NCBI GenBank assembly: GCA_009760855.2
Contig: WPIO01000017.1
Coordinates: 3,340,501-3,404,500 of the forward strand
Direction: 5' to 3'
DNA length: 64,000 bases
Source of the DNA: Cristatella mucedo
Taxonomy: Eukaryota > Bryozoa > Phylactolaemata > Cristatellidae
Numbering within the stretch: the stretch's first letter is position 1; every line of letters begins with the position of its first letter. Made by a program: the position numbers and the translations under genes. Shown one piece after another: positions 59,593 to 64,000 of this stretch. Below the pieces are notes generated by a model that searched no databases, was not told the origin of the DNA, and saw only the letters and a program-made list of their open reading frames with translations.

Positions 59593-60713
59593 TAGAACCG
59601 CGTCAATACGGCTGGCTATTATTATTATTGTTATTGGCCCATCTTTTCCCTCATTGGCTTTCCTTTGAAAATTTGGAACCAATATATGACATCGTATCAA
59701 ATTCTCCGAGGCAGTTTCTCTATTGCCAGGGCTTTTTTCAAGCATCAACCGTATTGATGATGACCCTCCAGGGATTTTCAAGTTGTAATCATCGCAACTC
59801 CTCAGCAAATTGTTTAAACGCTTTTCCGGGTCTCATGCGTTACCAGTAGCTCCGGAACTTGAGGTTTATGCGTAAAACGCGTAGCATGTAGCACTTAGCA
59901 AGACTCGACAGAGGCGTGAGTGACTACTGGTGAAGTTATCTCTCCGACGCAAGGCTAGTGAGTCAGTGCCGTAGGAGCAGCTCTGATGCACGCAGGCATG
60001 CTGACTACAACAGAATGCGTGCAGCAATAACTCTTTCCCTTGCCTCAGCAGCAGCAGGCTTGAGTTCTGTCCTTCTGTTCATAACATCCCTCAACTCGAG
60101 GAGAAAGCTGGTCATCGGGCAGGTTCAGGACAAGAGGTGACCGAATGTATCTTTCACAGTGCCCTTCGGAGGGTCCTGAGTTGTCTGTACACTAGGTTAC
60201 ATCCTGCTACTAGTAATCAAATTTTTAGGCGCCGCTAATAAACTCTCTAATACAATAATCGAAGTGAATTCGCGACGACTTTGGTTTTAGAAGCATGTAA
60301 TTAAGACGAAGCCGCCATTCGCTAATTAAAACACGGGACGTAATTCGATCATTTTCCGGCATACTTTTCTTATTAGTACTAACAACCTGACGTCCAAACA
60401 AACAACTACTTTTACTGAACTGCTAGTGCATCATAGAAACTTTGGCATGTAATCACAGCATGTCATTTCGCCAGATAGAAAATAAACAATGGATTTAACA
60501 TCTGTAAAAATATTCTTCAAGAGGCACCATAAATGTCTTTATGCTATATAGATCGCTCGTCCCCAGCGATAAATTAATTTTGCATAGACCCGTTCCTGGA
60601 AAGACTTCTCCAAGACTCAATTGATGCAATTCTTTGATGTTAGGCGTGTTGTTGATATCGCTGGAAGATTGTGCTGATCAAGCTGGGATCGCTGCATCCC
60701 ACGAATCAAGCGG
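59593..60713. other. Sequence downstream of gene C, nothing recognised
   Basis: This is the 3' flank of gene C on the - strand. I could not identify a convincing polyadenylation signal close to the stop codon. Confidence 0.35.
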
Positions 60714-60890
60714 CTACCTAGAACGGCAGACCCTGCAGCAAGAGTTGCACTCTTTGGCCCAAGCCTCGACGTCTTTCACTTTGGTTGGCAGCAGGCGATT
60801 GTGAGTTTCAGGAAGCATCAGAACACTGACGCCTGCGACTATTGCCAGAGTACCGAGCACCGCAGCTTGAAGCCAGGGCAGGACAGTCGA
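60714..60890 (-). CDS. Gene C terminal exon (TM12 and tail)
   Basis: This is 177 nt including TAG, with a strong pyrimidine tract before the acceptor. The LMLPETHNR motif closes TM12. The first 14 residues align one-to-one with gene B exon 9, which fixes that exon's start in both genes. Confidence 0.87.
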   Translation of the reverse strand, partial: STVLPWLQAAVLGTLAIVAGVSVLMLPETHNRLLPTKVKDVEAWAKECNSCCRVCRSR

Positions 60891-61202
60891 CTGCAAGAAA
60901 AAAAGAACGTCGGAATGAAATTCCTTGTCCATGCGAGCCACGCCACCGGATGACTTCTACGAAAATTTCTCAGCTGGCGTCGCCTCGAGTGAGTAATTTG
61001 GGCTAACAGTTTCTAATGCCTAGCTTCCTGAAGACTGTTGAACTTAATCTCGAGTTTGATCAGGCCATGCCAGCTTGCAAGGAGCTGCAAACAACAGGTG
61101 CACTACTCAGCCGGGGGAACTAAACTCACCATGTAGCCAATCAGCGGTGCACCCATTCCTCCGATCGTGTCGCATATGGAACAGAGTCCCACTCCAGCGG
61201 TC
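60714..61202 (-). CDS. Gene C: last two exons of an inverted SLC22 paralogue (partial)
   Basis: Read on the - strand there are two exons. The 73-nt exon 61202-61130 (acceptor CCTTACAG|G, donor ATG|GTGAG) reads TAGVGLCSICDTIGGMGAPL and IGYM. After a 239-bp intron, 60890-60714 (acceptor TTCTTGCAG|TCG) reads STVLPWLQAAVLGTLAIVAG, then VSVLMLPETHNRLLPTKVKD and a short Cys-rich tail CNSCCRVCRSR with TAG. Length and phases match gene B exons 8 and 9, and no damage is visible in these two exons. The tail is about 20 residues shorter than gene B's. The exon 7 equivalent was not found up to the right edge, so the rest of the gene is probably beyond the window. Confidence 0.85.
61130..61202 (-). CDS. 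Gene C penultimate exon (TM11)
   Basis: This 73-nt exon has the same phase (one base in, phase 0 out) as gene B exon 8 and copy A exon 8. It encodes G-L-C-S-I-C-D-T-I-G-G-M-G-A-P-L, the TM11 core of the family. Confidence 0.85.
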
Positions 61203-61779
61203 CTGTAAGGCAGAAAGCGCACGAGTATGCCTCTAGGCTGCGAATCGGAAGCTTACCAGCAACGGCGTACAAAAGCCGTCCGCTTAACCTCGAGCTTCAC
61301 GCAGGGCAGGCCCTATCGGAGAGAACGAAAACTGTTTAGAGCATCCATCAGTTGGCTGTGTGCATGGTGTGAGATATTTCTACTCGGCTGGTACTTTGGT
61401 TCCCGCGAGAACTGGCGCATTTCGAATTAGACACAATCTGCCATAATTTCTGATTCAGCACTTGCGTCGGTTCGTACCCATAGATAGTGGCCTTACGGCA
61501 GCTACTGTCGGTGGCAAGAAAAGCCAACTCTGTCTAGTCTGTATGCACAGTCCTTTACTCGGGCAGCTAGTGTGACTGCTGAAGCTCAGAGGCTCAGGGC
61601 CATTTGTCCCTCGCTACCAACTAGAAGATTACTACAGCCGGCGAGAGCATGCACTCTGACCGACTGACACTACCAAATTGCTATCGCCATCCCTTACGTC
61701 TTCAAAGGGGATTCTATGCAAGCTTTCCCTTTTTCGCTCAAAAAGAAGAAAACTAGGTGGCAAACCGTTCGGCGTCTTA

Positions 61780-62600
61780 TAAACTTGTTAATGGTCTGAC
61801 TGGCAGGACTTGATTGCTTGGGTTCTGGAAGAAGCTCTGGCAGAATTCCAGACTTCCAGTTATAGACCAGGAGGAAGCCTTTGAAATTGGTCTTCGATCG
61901 TCGTCAGACCCAGACTTCCTGCAGCGACGCTCAAGCTTGAGCTTGACGCAGCGCATCTTTCCAAGTTTTTTCGTAAATTGAAAGAAATGACGGCTATGTG
62001 CACGGACAGAGCGTACGGGAGCATGCTCATCAGGGGCACTCCCAAGTTTCATGTTGACTGCATCATTAAAAGTATCGAGGCAGTCGGTCAAATGTGGGTG
62101 CTGATCCAGAAGACCTGCATAGCAGACAGATTAGAAAATTTGTTTCCGGGTCAAAGCTTTACAAATAGCCTCTCTCGGGACAAACTCGACAGTAGCCTGC
62201 ACGTGTAACGGAATATGAACAGTAGACAAGACATGGCAATGATGAGAGATGACCGGAGGGCAAAATAATTTAGCGTTCGCGATCTATTATGTGAGGCGTG
62301 TTTTTCGATGGGGTACTGAGAGTAACTTATTTTAAAGGTAGTCCATGCGAGAAAACAAAAACATTGGGTCTTGTGGCCAAGCGATTTGCGACAAACGACA
62401 ACAGCCCTGCCACCCACCGACTATTAGACCGAATGAACTGAAGGAAGGAGAGCCCGGTTGGAGTGGTCTCAGATATGAAGCCGCCAGAGCACGGTTTCAA
62501 CCGAGCCCTGGTCTCGGTAGAAATGGCTCCTTGATAAGGATAAGTAGCCTCATGGCTTTTAGTGAGCGAAATTTAACAGGCAGAATCGAGGAGCACATAC
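61780..62600 (-). mobile_element. LINE endonuclease-domain fragment
   Basis: The - strand reads TFNDAVNMKLGSAPDEHAPV and KLKLERRCRKSGS, parallel to DAMNMTLGSALDKHAPVHF and RRLERRLKKLGYD of the copy at 48.7-49.4 kb. Further upstream on the same strand a decayed part (62345-62600) corresponds to the LKTKGLLIR and TET-block region. Frames are broken. If gene C continues to the right, this would lie in one of its introns. Confidence 0.7.
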
Positions 62601-62689
62601 ACACCATCCTGTACCTGCGACTTTACTTATTACGGCGTAGTTTCTTCTCATCACTTCACTGCTTACCTTTATAATAACAACGACAATAA

Positions 62690-62765
62690 TAATACAGTTG
62701 ACATAGCGCCCCCCCCCCGAGAACTTGATCTCATTCTAGGCACTTAACATTCGCTGCAAAGGAAG
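62690..62765 (-). mobile_element. LINE 3' end
   Basis: AATAATACAG, GCGCC with a poly-C run, GAGAACTTGATCTCATTC and CACTTAACATTCGCTGC form the reversed terminal LINE motif. Confidence 0.6.
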
Positions 62766-63094
62766 CCCGACCGAATGGCTAGTGCCTACCTTTGATGTAG
62801 GTAGGCCCTAACACAAATGTTCGTGAACTTCGTGGCGGCTCCATACAAGTCTTCATCACACGATGCACCGGTTGGACCCTGGCTAGAACAGTGTATCGCA
62901 AAAAACGATAACGCGCCTCTCACCTGACGGATGTTGGAAATATCTCTGGCGCCATCAGGTATAATATTCCGTACGAGGCTGTTATCCCGAACTTTCCTAT
63001 CATTGCTATTGCTGTAGTAACATACTGCATATGTGTCCCTACAAGACGAGATAAGCCCATTCATGAGCATTAATGCAGGTACGTACGTACATAT
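62766..63094. other. Unassigned sequence
   Basis: No feature was recognised before the TA repeat. Confidence 0.35.
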
Positions 63095-63132
63095 TACATA
63101 TATATATATATACATATTTAAATATATATGTT

Positions 63133-63180
<48 letters not shown>

Positions 63181-63200
63181 TATTTATATTAATATATATC
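63095..63200. repeat. (TA)n-rich microsatellite
   Basis: TA runs are separated by short TTTAAA interruptions, followed by a mixed GT/TATG stretch to about 63290. Tyr-Ile runs in this area are repeat artefacts. Confidence 0.93.
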
Positions 63201-63929
63201 TATATGTGTTTGTGTGTGTGCGAGCGTGTTCGCATAAGTATACGTATATGTACGTATATGTACACCTACATAAATATTTTGTGTACACGTACACCAATAT
63301 TTTCAACTGATATAGAAAAATGTGAGGACGGACAGATAGTGGCGCACAGCGACCAAAGAGGAGCTCGAGCATCTTGGAAGCAATGAAAACACGCCATATC
63401 TTGGTGAAACGTTGTTTAAACCTACTAGATCAAGTCTAGATTTATTAGTTGAATTCAATGCATACATGTTACTAGCGTCAATTTACAAAAAATTAATTTA
63501 TTTTAGCATTTAAAAAGCCGTTTGCATCACACATTTAGTTCCCTTTTTGCCCAAGTGAGGGAAATTATACTATCGTGGATTGCCATTGTTGGTAGTTTTC
63601 AACTATTTTTATGGTACACTAAAACTGTGCTGCTAAAAACTAAGAAATTAAATGCAGCGTTATATCTTAATTAGATATTTCCTAAAAATTATTTCTACGT
63701 GCACCAGAAATTGATAATTAGCGTTATGCACCCATATCACCATACCCCTTCACTATACTGATAAATCAGGAATTGCACTCGGAGTGAATGCTGTTCAAGC
63801 ACCCAGCCTTTCCTTTACACTAAAATAGCTCTTATCATTGAAGCTTCCGGAATATTTTAGCTATGCAAATTTCTCCCAAGCGTTGATAAAAACCATCGAT
63901 GAGTTCGTCCTTAAATTCAATAAAATGCG
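63201..63929. other. AT-rich unassigned sequence
   Basis: No gene, LINE or SINE was recognised. Confidence 0.35.
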
Positions 63930-64000
63930 TTTGTGACTAAAGCTTCCAGTTGCGCTGCTGTGGGTTCGAATCCAGCGATTCACGATCCTTTATCGCCACT
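63930..64000 (+). mobile_element. tRNA-derived SINE, copy 7, cut by the window edge
   Basis: The B-box GGGTTCGAATCC near 63962 is followed by GATTCACGATCCTTTATCGC, which is the family body up to the last base of the window. The region upstream of the B-box is diverged, and the A-box is unclear. Confidence 0.7.

Noticed and set aside
61203-64000. Exon 7 of gene C
   Set aside because: I looked for a G-K-F...E-x-F-P-T block on the - strand and did not find it. It is probably beyond the window.

Overview
This window is nuclear DNA from a multicellular animal, most likely an invertebrate. The evidence is spliced genes with GT/AG introns, many broken CR1/L2-type non-LTR retrotransposon copies, a tRNA-derived SINE family, cut-and-paste element remnants, a satellite of about 165 bp and long microsatellites. 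The phylum cannot be fixed from the sequence. There are no bacterial-style operons, and almost all short open frames are chance frames or transposon debris.

The host genes are membrane transporters of the SLC22 family (organic cation/carnitine transporter-like, major facilitator superfamily). Gene B on the + strand (8260-31847) is complete. It has nine exons with compatible phases that join into 1851 nt, or 616 residues. Upstream, at 562-5968, lie the last three exons of a tandem paralogue (copy A), whose 5' part is outside the window. Copy A has a 1-bp deletion in one exon and an AG-to-CG change at the next-to-coding acceptor, so it looks like a pseudogene. On the - strand, 60714-61202 holds the last two exons of a third paralogue (gene C) with the same exon boundary phases. 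The window is therefore part of an SLC22 cluster that has grown by tandem and inverted duplication.

Layout: 1-6.9 kb is the left copy of a segmental duplication, paired with 24.9-32.5 kb. 8.3-31.8 kb is gene B. Its large introns carry a CCGTCT/CT microsatellite, a satellite array at 10.3-12.4 kb, nested LINE pieces, and a copy-B-specific DNA transposon insertion at 25.3-26.65 kb that contains a pogo/Tigger-like nonautonomous element. 32.5-56.9 kb is a transposon-rich intergenic region with reverse transcriptase and endonuclease fragments of at least two CR1/L2-like families, SINEs, a second satellite array at 45.0-45.9 kb, and a GC-rich repeat marked by the palindrome GGCCTAGGCC at 50.8-53.1 kb. 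56.9-60.7 kb is mostly unassigned. 60.7-61.2 kb is gene C. The right end holds an endonuclease fragment, a TA repeat and a SINE cut by the window edge.

The two duplicated segments act as a natural before-and-after pair. They show which retroelements and DNA transposons landed after duplication and how one paralogue lost function while the other kept its frame. All coordinates and translations were made by eye. Exon joins rest on phase agreement and family resemblance, not on transcripts.
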